From JAWLHK01 sp041690355 [NCBI: bacterium] (GTDB lineage: Bacteria > J088 > JAWLBW01): DNA of 64,000 nt. The DNA is taken from positions 124,001-188,000 of the forward strand of contig JAWLHK010000005.1 in NCBI GenBank assembly GCA_041690355.1. The letters run 5' to 3'. This document shows positions 45,017 through 52,819 of this stretch, piece after piece. How positions within the stretch are numbered: the stretch's first letter is position 1; the number at the start of each line of letters is the position of its first letter. The translations under genes and the position numbers were made by a program. Below the pieces are notes generated by a model. That model ran no database searches. It had not been told where the DNA came from and was given only the letters and a program-made list of their open reading frames with translations.

Positions 45017-45052
45017 AAAAAAAACCCCCTCGCACCTGGCAACGAAGGGGGT
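45017..45052 (-). terminator. Intrinsic terminator in front of pyrR, possible pyr attenuator
   Basis: ACCCCCTCG (45024-45032) pairs with CGAAGGGGGT (45043-45052), one bulge, followed on the minus strand by eight T (45024-45017). It stands 28 bp past the stop of the small membrane-protein gene and 34 nt ahead of pyrR. A GGCC-paired mini-hairpin lies between it and pyrR (45000-45015). Confidence 0.75.
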
Positions 45053-45080
45053 CTTGCGCTCCATGAAACACGGCCGCATA

Positions 45081-45482
45081 TCACTTCCGGTAAACGGGCT
45101 CGACGGCTTCTTCATGGAACTTGAGCACCTTGATGTACGCCGGTATCACCGGGTTCTTGGGAACGAAAGCGACTTCGTACTCCCAGTCGATATAGACCCT
45201 GACTTCTTCGTGCGTGCGCTCGATGACGAAATCCTCGACCCCGATGGGGAGGTCCATTTCGTATACCTTGCGAGCCAGATAGATATCGACCCCCTTGGCC
45301 GGATCGGGGTCGGCGGCGAGCTTCGCCGCCATCTCGACCGTGCTCTGCAGCTGGAAGTCGCGGATGTACGGAGGCGCCAGCCGGATGACGACATAGGCGC
45401 CAATGGCCACGGCCAGGACCAGGAAGATGGTCGTGTACTTGGTCTCACCGCGCTGGTTGTCGAGCAGTCGTCCCAGGGTCAT
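45081..45482 (-). CDS. Single-pass membrane protein, unknown (DUF4845-like layout)
   Basis: 133 residues from ATG 45482 (GGGAAG upstream). One N-terminal transmembrane helix (YTTIFLVLAVAIGAYVVIRLAPPYI) is preceded by a short cytoplasmic GETKYT segment, then ~100 periplasmic residues of mixed alpha/beta (VDIYLARKVYEMDLPIG, VRVYIDWEYEVAFVPK). This layout recalls the DUF4845/pseudopilin-like membrane proteins, but identity is not established. It has its own promoter and may be the upstream cistron of the pyr operon. Confidence 0.65.
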   Translation of the reverse strand: MTLGRLLDNQRGETKYTTIFLVLAVAIGAYVVIRLAPPYIRDFQLQSTVEMAAKLAADPDPAKGVDIYLARKVYEMDLPIGVEDFVIERTHEEVRVYIDWEYEVAFVPKNPVIPAYIKVLKFHEEAVEPVYRK

Positions 45483-45507
45483 GGCACTTCCCGGATAAAT
45501 TCCAGAG

Positions 45508-45537
45508 ATTCTACCACAAAACGACGCAGCGAGTCGA
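45508..45537 (-). promoter_or_regulatory. Promoter of the small membrane-protein gene
   Basis: Minus strand: TCGACT (45537-45532), 18-bp spacer, TAGAAT (45513-45508). Possibly also the pyr operon promoter by read-through. Confidence 0.5.
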
Positions 45538-45594
45538 ATCCTGATCCGGCGCCCGCCCTGAACCCGGGATGCAGGGTCCATAGCCAGAGGGCGC

Positions 45595-48168
45595 TCACCG
45601 GCGGGCCCGCACCGGGCGCCCCTCCAGCGCGGCCCGCACGAGCCGGATCGCGTCGTATCCGATTTCATCGGGCAGGTGCCGGCGCAGCTCCGACAGGGTC
45701 GCTTCGGGACGGTCAGCCAGACACCGCTCGATCACCCGCTGGTGGTCGAGGGGAACCAGGGCGTCGACGTCGACCGGATGCCCCCGGCGCAGAAGGGTTT
45801 CCATGTGCGTAACAATGGTCGACACCTTGAGACCGCGCCGCCGCGCCACTTCCTCGACGGGCAGCCCCGAAACCAGCAGCGCCCAGGTGGCCTGCGGGCT
45901 GTCTCCGCGGGGGGCGCGGTCGGTGGCCGAGAGGGCTTTCAGCACGACAGCGTTGTCGACGCCGTCGCCACTCGACGCGGCAGGCGTCGGGGTACCGATC
46001 GGAACGTCCGCTTCCGGTGGAACCGAATCGACCGGCAGGGCCGCGCCGACCCCGGGCTCGTGGCAGGCGAGCGCGCGGCGCCCGGCTTCGGCCAGCCGGA
46101 GTACGCGGTATTCCGTGTACGGCGCGCGCTTCAGAAGCCCCCGGTCGACGGCGTCGCGCACGGCGGCGCGCACCTCGTCGCGCCCGAGGTGACGCAGGGC
46201 CCCGAAGCCCCGCCGCCGGCGGAAGTGGAACCGGCGCGCGCGGGCGTCTTCGGCCCCGCGCAGAAAATCGGCGACCGATGTTTCGCCGAAGCGCTCGCCC
46301 AGCGCCTGCACGGCAAGCAGCACGGCGGTATCGAGCGGCAGAGTCGTCGCCGGTTCGGCCGCGGGAGCCGTGCCCACCATGGAGAGGGACGTGCGTTGCG
46401 GCGCCCCCCCTTTCCACCCCAGGCAGTTGTCGCAGCCGGCGCAGCGGTCGAACTGGACGTCCTCGCCGAAGTAGCGCAGGACGGCGACCCGCCGGCACTC
46501 CTGCGTCGGACCGTAGGCGAGCATGGCGTCGAGCCGGGAGAGCTCTACGCGCAGCCCCGCCTCCATGGCCGCCCAGTCGAGGGGAAGCCGGCCCGAATCG
46601 AGGTCGCGCCGGACAACCTCCAGAGGGCGCGGACCTTCTTCGCGGAGGAGAATACCCGTGGCGGTCAGTTTCTCGACGGCCATCGTGAGCAGCGGGCGGG
46701 CCGCGCCGGTTTCGTCGGAGAGGCGCCGCCAGTCGAGCGCGATCCCCTCGTTCAACTGTTCCCCATGCGCGCGGGCGAGGGCGTCGAGGACCCGCTTTTC
46801 GAGCCGCGTGAGCCGCAGCAGTTTCCAATGCGAGGCGTCGACGGCGCGCAACCGTTCTCCGCGCCGCCTCCCAGACCCATCTTCGCCGCCGTCGACGATG
46901 TGCGCCTCCTTGAGAATCCGCACGGCCTTGGCGACCACCGGATCGCCGTAGCGGCTCGGCAGCTTCTGCACCAGTTCGTCGGCGGTCGCGCAAGGCTCTT
47001 CGCGCAGTGTGCGGTAGACCGCCTCGATGACTTCGCGCGGGGGGAAACGGGACATGAGAAAGCGTTCGTGGATCCGCCGGTCGCTGTCGCCGTAGAGGAG
47101 CACCGCGTGGGACTCCTTGCCGTCGCGGCCGGCGCGCCCGGCCTCCTGGTAGTAGGCTTCGAGCGATCCGGGGGCCTGGTAGTGGATGACGAAACGTACC
47201 GAAGGTTTATCAATTCCCATTCCAAAGGCGTTCGTCGCGACGATCAGGCGCACCGAGTCGTCGAGCCAGCGGTCCTGCGCGCGCGAGCGGTCGCCGTCGC
47301 TCATTCCCGCGTGGTAGGCGGCCGTGGGGATGCGATGGCGCAGGAGGTACTCCGCAATCTCTTCGGTCGCGCGCCGGGTCGGCGTGTAGACGATCCCGGT
47401 TCCCTCGAGCCGCCGGGCGAGCGTGAGCAGATGCTCCTGCCGTTCGGCCGCCCGCCGGCATCCGCGCGCCATGTAGCAGAGATTGGTGCGATCGAAGCCG
47501 GCGACGAGCACGTGATCGGGGGGAATGCCGAGCTGCCGCTGGATGTCGGTGCGCACTTCAGGCGTGGCCGTCGCCGTCAACGCGATCACCTGCGGCTGAT
47601 CGAGCGCGCGCAGGGCCAGGTGAAGCCGTTGGTAGCTCGGGCGGAAGTCGCTGCCCCACTGGCTGATGCAGTGCGCCTCGTCGACGGCGAACAGGCCCAC
47701 CTTGTTCCGCCGCATGAGTTCCACGAAGCGCACGTCGCCGAAGCGTTCCGGGGCGATGTAGAGGAATTTGAGGGTGCCCGCCGCGAGCCCGTCGGTGACG
47801 GCGCGCTGTTCGGCGCTCGTGAGGTTGCTGTGATAGGCCGCGGCGGGCAGGCCGCGGCGCACGAGGGCGTCGACCTGGTCTTTCATGAGCGCGATGAGCG
47901 GGCTAATGACTACGCATACCCCCTCCCGCACGAGCGCGGGCACCTGGTAGCAGATCGATTTACCGCCGCCGGTGGGCATGACGGCCAGCAGCGGCCTGCC
48001 GCCGACGATGTGCCGGATGATCCGCCGCTGCGCCGGGCGGAAATCCGCATAGCCGAAGTGGGTTTCGAGCGCCTGCCGTGCCGCCTCGTACGCCTCGCCC
48101 AATGATTCGGGCGACGCTCCGGGAAGAGGCCCGGCCACCGGAGTTTCCACGGGCTTCAGGGGTTCCAT
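45595..48168 (-). CDS. recQ: ATP-dependent DNA helicase RecQ
   Basis: 857 residues from ATG 48168. Helicase motif I is PTGGGKSICYQVPAL and motif II AVDEAHCISQWGSDFRPSY. The RQC zinc cluster is in CRRVAVLRYFGEDVQFDRCAGCDNC-like spacing, followed by a winged-helix segment. A C-terminal helix-turn-helix (SGLPVEEVARRRGLKVSTIVTHME, HTH_40-like) replaces the usual HRDC. RecQ unwinds 3'-5' and acts in recombination and fork repair. A TAGAAT hexamer lies 8 nt before the ATG, so the mRNA may be leaderless. It is divergent from the ROK kinase with 106 bp between starts. Confidence 0.95.
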   Translation of the reverse strand: MEPLKPVETPVAGPLPGASPESLGEAYEAARQALETHFGYADFRPAQRRIIRHIVGGRPLLAVMPTGGGKSICYQVPALVREGVCVVISPLIALMKDQVDALVRRGLPAAAYHSNLTSAEQRAVTDGLAAGTLKFLYIAPERFGDVRFVELMRRNKVGLFAVDEAHCISQWGSDFRPSYQRLHLALRALDQPQVIALTATATPEVRTDIQRQLGIPPDHVLVAGFDRTNLCYMARGCRRAAERQEHLLTLARRLEGTGIVYTPTRRATEEIAEYLLRHRIPTAAYHAGMSDGDRSRAQDRWLDDSVRLIVATNAFGMGIDKPSVRFVIHYQAPGSLEAYYQEAGRAGRDGKESHAVLLYGDSDRRIHERFLMSRFPPREVIEAVYRTLREEPCATADELVQKLPSRYGDPVVAKAVRILKEAHIVDGGEDGSGRRRGERLRAVDASHWKLLRLTRLEKRVLDALARAHGEQLNEGIALDWRRLSDETGAARPLLTMAVEKLTATGILLREEGPRPLEVVRRDLDSGRLPLDWAAMEAGLRVELSRLDAMLAYGPTQECRRVAVLRYFGEDVQFDRCAGCDNCLGWKGGAPQRTSLSMVGTAPAAEPATTLPLDTAVLLAVQALGERFGETSVADFLRGAEDARARRFHFRRRRGFGALRHLGRDEVRAAVRDAVDRGLLKRAPYTEYRVLRLAEAGRRALACHEPGVGAALPVDSVPPEADVPIGTPTPAASSGDGVDNAVVLKALSATDRAPRGDSPQATWALLVSGLPVEEVARRRGLKVSTIVTHMETLLRRGHPVDVDALVPLDHQRVIERCLADRPEATLSELRRHLPDEIGYDAIRLVRAALEGRPVRARR

Positions 48169-48176
48169 GGGGCGCG

Positions 48177-48206
48177 ATTCTAGGACACCCGGGCGCGAAA
48201 AGTAAA
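48177..48206 (-). promoter_or_regulatory. recQ promoter with -10 adjacent to the start codon
   Basis: Minus strand: TTTACT (48206-48201), 18-bp spacer, TAGAAT (48182-48177), then 8 nt to the recQ ATG. Confidence 0.45.
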
Positions 48207-48246
48207 GAAAAAAGCAACATGCTCGGCGGACGGCAAGGTTCCCCCC

Positions 48247-48252
48247 TATAAT
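48247..48252 (+). promoter_or_regulatory. Perfect -10 hexamer for the ROK kinase gene
   Basis: TATAAT at 48247-48252. No good -35 was found. The transcript would start near 48259, ruling out the ATG at 48251 and favouring GTG 48275. Confidence 0.55.
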
Positions 48253-48274
48253 GGAGGGAAAATCGGGAGGTACT

Positions 48275-49210
48275 GTGCGCGGACTGCGGGATCTGGTCGT
48301 CGACTTCGGCGGAACGAACATACGCGTGGCCCACATGGAAGGGGACCTGCTCGAGGATCTGCGCACCTACCCGTCACGCGCCGAGCTGGACTCCGACGGC
48401 TTGCGCGACCACTTCCTGGGCGTTCTCGAAGACTACATCACCGACGTCGGCCTGCGCATGCGGCTGGCGGCCATCAACATCGCCATCGCCGGCCAGATTG
48501 ACTGCTATGCGGGGCTCGTGCGCGCCAGTCCCAATCTCCCCTCGTGGCGTCAGGCGCCGCTGGCCGACTGGGTGCGTGACCGGTTCGCCGTCGACGTCTA
48601 CGTGGATAACGACGTGCGCGCCGCGGCCCTCGGCGAAATGAACGCGCTCGGGCTTCCCCAAGGCGGCGACATCGTCTGCCTGTACTGGGGCACGGGGATC
48701 GGCGGCGGAATCGTCGTCAGCGGCAAACTTCTCCGCGGCCTCTCGAACGCGGCCGCCGAGGTGGGGCACATGGTCTATGTGCCCGACGGCCGTCTGTGTA
48801 CCTGCGGCAAGCGCGGCTGCTTCGAGGCCTATGCGGGGGGCTGGGCGATCCAGTCGATTGCGCGCGAACGGGCGGCGCTCGAGCGGGATGCGGCCCTGCA
48901 CCCGACGGTGACGACGGCCGACGTCTTCCGCCTCGCCGACGAGAAGCACGTGGCCGCCGAGGCGATCCGCGACGACGCCACGCGGGCGCTGGGCATTCTG
49001 GCGTCGAACCTGGTGGTGCTCTTCAACCCGTCACGCCTGGTGCTCGGCGGCGGCATCACGGCGCATCATCCGCACATCCGCGACATCGTCGCCGAGTCGA
49101 TCGAGCGCAACGTGCTCACTGTCGACAAAGAGGGCCTTCAGGTAGTCCTGAGCACGCTCGGCGACAAAGGGGCCCTCCTCGGCGCGGCCTCGCTGCGCAA
49201 CCACCGCTGA
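48275..49210 (+). CDS. ROK family sugar kinase (glucokinase-like)
   Basis: 311 residues from GTG 48275, with GGGAGG 5 nt upstream; the upstream in-frame ATG lies inside the -10 box. The phosphate loop is VVDFGGTNIRV, the sugar/catalytic region VYVDNDVRAAALGEM, and the ROK zinc motif CTCGKRGCFEAY (CxCGxxGCxE) is present. ROK kinases phosphorylate glucose, N-acetylglucosamine or related sugars with ATP; the substrate is not decided by motifs. No DNA-binding domain, so it is an enzyme rather than a repressor. It starts a plus-strand series leading to the mutase-domain gene. Confidence 0.88.
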   Translation: MRGLRDLVVDFGGTNIRVAHMEGDLLEDLRTYPSRAELDSDGLRDHFLGVLEDYITDVGLRMRLAAINIAIAGQIDCYAGLVRASPNLPSWRQAPLADWVRDRFAVDVYVDNDVRAAALGEMNALGLPQGGDIVCLYWGTGIGGGIVVSGKLLRGLSNAAAEVGHMVYVPDGRLCTCGKRGCFEAYAGGWAIQSIARERAALERDAALHPTVTTADVFRLADEKHVAAEAIRDDATRALGILASNLVVLFNPSRLVLGGGITAHHPHIRDIVAESIERNVLTVDKEGLQVVLSTLGDKGALLGAASLRNHR

Positions 49211-49232
49211 GCGGTCATCAGAATGGGTCTTC

Positions 49233-49253
49233 GGACGTCTGACGTCGGACGTC
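49233..49253. repeat. Heptad tandem repeat (GGACGTC family)
   Basis: GGACGTC, TGACGTC, GGACGTC. It lies 23 bp past the ROK gene and 31 bp before the 160-bp element. Confidence 0.8.
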
Positions 49254-49283
49254 GGCAAAGCAAGTACGTCAGAAAGGGCATTC

Positions 49284-49443
49284 CACGCGGAGGCGCGGAG
49301 ACGCGGGGAGGAAAAGAGCGGAACGGACCTTTGTCACCTACTCCAGATTCCACGAAGCATCGGGTAGAACCAAGCTTGTTCCTTGCTCGCATCCCCACAG
49401 AAAATGCCCTTGCTTCTCTCCGCGGCCTCCGCGCCTCCGCGTG
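49284..49443. repeat. 160-bp element with 8-bp-periodic inverted ends (copy A)
   Basis: The left end is CACGCGGAGGCGCGGAGACG and the right end CTCCGCGCCTCCGCGTG; both are runs of an 8-mer (GCGGAGAC-like) and they are inverted. The interior shares ATTCCACG and TCGCATCCCC with copy B at 52299-52457. It has no coding capacity I can support. Confidence 0.8.
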
Positions 49444-49552
49444 AAACTGCTCTTCCGAGCCATGTGCACCATTTCGGTGCCCCCTTCGGGGAAACCGCTT
49501 GCAGCACTCGAGCACCGAGAAGGAGGGGGCCCGACGTCCGAAGTCCGATCGG
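49444..49552. repeat. GGTGCCCCC repeat and heptad block
   Basis: 49444-49529 contains a GGTGCCCCC...GGGGAAACCGC palindrome related to the copies at 52458-52645. 49532-49552 is three heptads (CGACGTC, CGAAGTC, CGATCGG). Confidence 0.75.
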
Positions 49553-49553
49553 T

Positions 49554-49582
49554 TTGCCCGTGTGCGCCGCCTCCGTTACAAT
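49554..49582 (+). promoter_or_regulatory. Promoter of the B12-domain gene
   Basis: TTGCCC (49554-49559), 17-bp spacer, TACAAT (49577-49582). It begins immediately after the heptad block. Confidence 0.5.
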
Positions 49583-49620
49583 GGTCGATTCGGCTCGCAG
49601 CCGGTTTACGAGGAATACGT

Positions 49621-50025
49621 ATGGCCACGCAAACGAAACTCCGCATCCTTGTCGCCAAGCCCGGTCTCGACGGTCACGACCGCGGCGCCAAGATCGTCGC
49701 GCGCGCCCTCCGCGACGCCGGTCACGAAGTCATCTACACCGGTCTGCACCAGACCCCCGAACAGATCGTCAACGCCGCCGTGCAGGAAGACGTCGACGCC
49801 GTGAGTCTTTCGATTCTCTCGGGCGCGCACAACACGCTCTTCCCGCGCGTCATCGAGCTGCTCCAGGAAAAAGGGGCCGGTGACATCCCGGTCTTCGGCG
49901 GCGGCATCATTCCCGAAGAAGACATCCCCGGTCTGAAGTCCAAGGGGGTCCTCGAGATCTTCACGCCCGGCGCGCGTCTCGAAGACATCATTCAGTGGGT
50001 CGAAACGACCATCCGCCCGCACTGA
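49621..50025 (+). CDS. Methylmalonyl-CoA-mutase-type B12-binding subunit
   Basis: 134 residues, GAGGAA before [23 protein letters not shown] carries the DxHxxG cobalamin lower-ligand motif; [14 protein letters not shown] and [12 protein letters not shown] complete the Rossmann-like B12 domain. It corresponds to the C-terminal domain of methylmalonyl-CoA mutase (or a related acyl-CoA mutase) encoded as a separate small subunit. The catalytic large subunit is not in this window. meaB follows after 8 bp, supporting a B12-dependent acyl-CoA mutase system. Confidence 0.9.
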   Translation: MATQTKLRILVAKPGLDGHDRGAKIVARALRDAGHEVIYTGLHQTPEQIVNAAVQEDVDAVSLSILSGAHNTLFPRVIELLQEKGAGDIPVFGGGIIPEEDIPGLKSKGVLEIFTPGARLEDIIQWVETTIRPH

Positions 50026-50033
50026 CGCGACCC

Positions 50034-50984
50034 ATGGGTTCTCCTCTCGCAGAAGGAGTCCTGAAGCAGGACGTCCGTGCCGCCGCGCGCCTCATGCGCC
50101 GGCTCGACGATCAGCAGCCCGACGCCGAACAGGCGCTGCGCGAGCTGTATCCGCACACCGGGCGCGCCTGGATCCTCGGCATCACCGGCAGCCCCGGCGC
50201 AGGGAAGAGCACGCTGACCTCGCGCCTCATCGGCAAGTTCCGCGAGCAGGGGAAAACGGTCGGCGTCGTCGCCATCGATCCCACCAGTCCCTTCAGCGGC
50301 GGGGCAATCCTCGGCGACCGCATCCGCATGCAGGCCTTCGAGGGTGACCCCGGCGTGTTCATCCGTTCCTGCGCCACCCGTGGCGCCATGGGCGGACTTT
50401 CGCGCAGCACGAGCAACGTCGTGCGCGTGCTCGACGCCTTCGGCAAGGACGTCATCATCATCGAGACCGTAGGCGTCGGCCAGGATGAAGTCGAGATCGT
50501 CAGCGCCGCCCACAGCACCATCGTCGTGACCGTGCCCGGCATGGGCGACGACATTCAGGCCATCAAGGCGGGCATCCTCGAAATCGCCGACGTCTTCGTC
50601 GTGAACAAGGCTGACCGCGACGGCGCCGATCGCACCGTGCGCGACCTGCAGATCATGCTCGAGATGAACCTGAACCACGACATTCCGTGGCGCCCGCCCA
50701 TCGTGAAGACCGTGGCGGCCAAGGGGGACGGCCTCGACGAACTCGTCGAAAAGCTCGAAGCGCACCATGCGTTCCTCCGGCAGTCGGATCGGATCGCGAA
50801 GTTCAACCGCGAGCGCATCCGCCGCGAGATGCTGGATGCTTTGCGCAGCCGTCTGCTCGATGCCGCCGCGGCCACGATTGACGCCGAAGGGGGCATGGAC
50901 AAGCTCATCGACGACGTCGACGGCGGCAAAGTCGATCCGTTCTCGCTCGCCGAAAGCCTGAGCGGGAAAATCCTCGCGAAATAG
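50034..50984 (+). CDS. meaB: MeaB-type G-protein chaperone of B12 mutases
   Basis: 316 residues from ATG 50034. GTPase motifs: P-loop GSPGAGKSTLTSRLIG, VAIDPTSPFSGGAILGDRIRM, ETVGVGQDEVEI and base-recognition VNKADRDGADR. MeaB (ArgK/YgfD family) gates cofactor loading and protects methylmalonyl-CoA mutase from inactivation. Eight bp from the B12-binding subunit, so the two are co-transcribed. The C-terminal dimerisation helices are present. Confidence 0.94.
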   Translation: MGSPLAEGVLKQDVRAAARLMRRLDDQQPDAEQALRELYPHTGRAWILGITGSPGAGKSTLTSRLIGKFREQGKTVGVVAIDPTSPFSGGAILGDRIRMQAFEGDPGVFIRSCATRGAMGGLSRSTSNVVRVLDAFGKDVIIIETVGVGQDEVEIVSAAHSTIVVTVPGMGDDIQAIKAGILEIADVFVVNKADRDGADRTVRDLQIMLEMNLNHDIPWRPPIVKTVAAKGDGLDELVEKLEAHHAFLRQSDRIAKFNRERIRREMLDALRSRLLDAAAATIDAEGGMDKLIDDVDGGKVDPFSLAESLSGKILAK

Positions 50985-51013
50985 CGCGAAGCGCTGAGCC
51001 GCTTCGCGAATAC

Positions 51014-51094
51014 CCGATGGCCGATGATCAATGGTCAAGGGGCAGCAAGGACATCGACTCCCACGCCCTTGCGGGATTCGTCAATCGTAAATCG
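51014..51094. repeat. Heptad repeats downstream of meaB
   Basis: 51014-51041 has CCGATGG, CCGATGA, TCAATGG, TCAAGGG. 51081-51094 has TCAATCG, TAAATCG. Confidence 0.75.
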
Positions 51095-51108
51095 GCATTG
51101 GCCCTGAT

Positions 51109-51220
51109 CCGTTCGTGTCGAGCCGACGGCGGGCTGCAGCGCGGCCTGCGACGGCGAGACATGCGCACCCCTCGCTGTCCGACTCCGCCCTGCTCCGTCC
51201 TGTCAGCTCCGGACGAACGG
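51109..51220. repeat. Palindromic intergenic element (112 bp)
   Basis: Begins CCGTTCGTGTCGAGCCGACG and ends GTCAGCTCCGGACGAACGG, imperfectly inverted. Same family as 18137-18263 and 63102-63707. Confidence 0.85.
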
Positions 51221-51225
51221 TTCAA

Positions 51226-51281
51226 ATCGTCAATCGTCAAATCGTAAATTGTCAATTGTCCTGACTCGTCACTCGTAACTC
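51226..51281. repeat. Heptad tandem repeat, eight units
   Basis: ATCGTCA twice, AATCGTA, AATTGTC twice, CTGACTC, GTCACTC, GTAACTC. Two families share one uninterrupted 7-bp phase. Confidence 0.8.
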
Positions 51282-51348
51282 CCTAGCGTTCCCCCGCACT
51301 TAGCGCCGAAACCTTCAAGAACTGGATGCAATCCGGCGGGCGATCGGC

Positions 51349-51354
51349 TATAAT
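51349..51354 (+). promoter_or_regulatory. Perfect -10 hexamer ahead of the lipase-like gene
   Basis: TATAAT at 51349-51354; no -35 was recognised. The ATG at 51353 overlaps it and is therefore not the start. Confidence 0.5.
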
Positions 51355-51409
51355 GGCTGAGGGCTCGGTATCTGCGCCTTTCCGCGCGGATTCCTCCCCG
51401 GATTTACCC

Positions 51410-52243
51410 ATGCACGGCACCTGGTTCCATCGCTGGTCGGTTCGCTGGAAGCGCCGGATTCTCCTCGCGAGAACGGCCGTCCGCGACACGATTACGAACC
51501 TGCAGATGGGGAATCAGGTACAGCGCTCATCCACCGACTTCCGCCAGTGCGAGCGGCCGGTGCTGCTGCTCTACGGCTTCGGTTCGACCCGCCGCACCCT
51601 GCGCATCATCGAACTGCGCCTGCGACGCCGCATGCAGCGCTGCGTCTTCAGCCTCAACCTCGGCGGCTACCGCGACACGCTGAACACCGCGGGCATCCAG
51701 GGGCTCGCGCAGCTCGTCGACGCCAAGGTCGAACGCTTCTGCACGAAATACGGCGTGCGCGAAATCGACATCGTCGCCCACAGCAAGGGCGGGCTCATCG
51801 CGCGCTACTACGTCCAGAACCTTGGCGGCTCGAAACGCGTGCGCCACCTGGTCACCCTCGGCACCCCGCATCGCGGCACGTGGATGGCCCTCGCGGCCCT
51901 GCCCGTGCTCGGCTGGATCGCCCGGTCGCTCTGGTCGATGACGCCGCTGTCGCCGATGATCCGCAGCTTCCGCACGAACGAGTGGCCGGCCGATGTGGCC
52001 CTGCTCAGCCTCGCCTCCCGCGCTGACTGGGTGGCCGCGCCCGAACGCTGCCGCGTCGAAGAAACGCAGGGGACGAACATTGTGCTCGACCACGTGAGCC
52101 ACACGGCCCTGCTCTACTCGAAAGACGTCTTCGAGCAGATCGTGCTCGGCCTCCAGGCGCGCCCCGGCGCCCCCGCCCCGCGCCCGAGCCCCGACCCCGA
52201 TCCGGATGCATTTCCGGATGTGGCCGGGCAGGAAGCGGCCTGA
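51410..52243 (+). CDS. Alpha/beta hydrolase, lipase-like
   Basis: 277 residues from ATG 51410. The oxyanion region is VLLLYGFGSTRRTL, the nucleophile elbow is DIVAHSKGGLIARYY (Ala instead of Gly before the His-Ser), and the catalytic His is likely in VSHTALLY. VTLGTPHRGT is typical of PGAP1/LipA-type lipases and acyltransferases. No signal peptide is visible, so a cytosolic or membrane-associated esterase is possible. A Pro/Asp-rich tail closes the protein. The start is uncertain: no strong ribosome site precedes it. Confidence 0.8.
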   Translation: MHGTWFHRWSVRWKRRILLARTAVRDTITNLQMGNQVQRSSTDFRQCERPVLLLYGFGSTRRTLRIIELRLRRRMQRCVFSLNLGGYRDTLNTAGIQGLAQLVDAKVERFCTKYGVREIDIVAHSKGGLIARYYVQNLGGSKRVRHLVTLGTPHRGTWMALAALPVLGWIARSLWSMTPLSPMIRSFRTNEWPADVALLSLASRADWVAAPERCRVEETQGTNIVLDHVSHTALLYSKDVFEQIVLGLQARPGAPAPRPSPDPDPDAFPDVAGQEAA

Positions 52244-52248
52244 AGAGG

Positions 52249-52269
52249 TCGTCGGACGCCGGACGTCGG
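52249..52269. repeat. Heptad block (GGACGCC family)
   Basis: TCGTCGGACGCCGGACGTCG keeps a 7-bp period. Confidence 0.6.
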
Positions 52270-52298
52270 TTTTCAGCGAGTACAAAGCAAGGGCATCC

Positions 52299-52457
52299 CA
52301 CGCGGAGTCGCGGAGACGCGGAGAGGAAAAGACAGGCAAGTACCTGCTCCACCGGTTTGGAATTCCACGCCGCAACAGGCGGAACCGCGTTCGTCCTGTC
52401 TCGCATCCCCTTGAAAAAGCCCATTGCTTCGCTCCGCAGTCTCCGCGGCTCCGCGTG
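52299..52457. repeat. 160-bp element with 8-bp-periodic inverted ends (copy B)
   Basis: Left end CACGCGGAGTCGCGGAGACG, right end CTCCGCGGCTCCGCGTG. It matches copy A at 49284-49443 in length, ends and scattered interior blocks. Confidence 0.8.
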
Positions 52458-52645
52458 AAATCAGCCCTTCACATACCCTGAGTCCCATTCCGGTGCCCCC
52501 ATCGGGGGAACCGCATGCAGCACGCGGGCGCCGAGAAGGAGGGGGGTCTCCGCGGCTCCGCGTGAAATCAGCCCTTCACATACCCGAGTCCCATTCCGGT
52601 GCCCCCATCGGGGGAACCGCATGCAGCACGCGGGCGCCGTGGAGG
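52440..52645. repeat. 107-bp tandem direct repeat
   Basis: Copies start at 52440 and 52547 with TCTCCGCGGCTCCGCGTG and are nearly identical; the second lacks two bases. Each contains the GGTGCCCCCATCGGGGG palindrome. 52244-52660 holds no gene I can support. Confidence 0.8.
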
Positions 52646-52660
52646 AAAGGGGGGGGCCAC

Positions 52661-52700
52661 ATACCATATTCATGGTACCCGCATACCATGTTCATGGTAT
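52661..52700. promoter_or_regulatory. Tandem palindromes, candidate operator upstream of comM
   Basis: ATACCATATTCATGGTAC (52661-52678) and ATACCATGTTCATGGTAT (52683-52700) are two 18-bp palindromes with centres 22 bp apart, i.e. about two helical turns. They lie 48 bp upstream of the comM -35. Confidence 0.5.
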
Positions 52701-52747
52701 TCCTCCCGGCGATATTGCAGATACTTTGCACCGAAGTCACTTTTTTC

Positions 52748-52777
52748 TTGACCTGAATTTCCGATTCGTCCTATCAT
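52748..52777 (+). promoter_or_regulatory. Promoter of comM
   Basis: TTGACC (52748-52753), 18-bp spacer, TATCAT (52772-52777). Confidence 0.55.
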
Positions 52778-52819
52778 CGGCAGCGCCAAGGGGGAACTTC
52801 CCCGCGGGAGGCACCGCCG

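Noticed and set aside
44983-45060. Defined PyrR-binding loop
   Set aside because: CCAGGTGCGAGG is only a loose resemblance to known loops; recorded in the attenuator finding but not called as a site.
52244-52660. Small open frames between the lipase-like gene and comM
   Set aside because: All lie in repeats; none has a ribosome site or recognisable protein.
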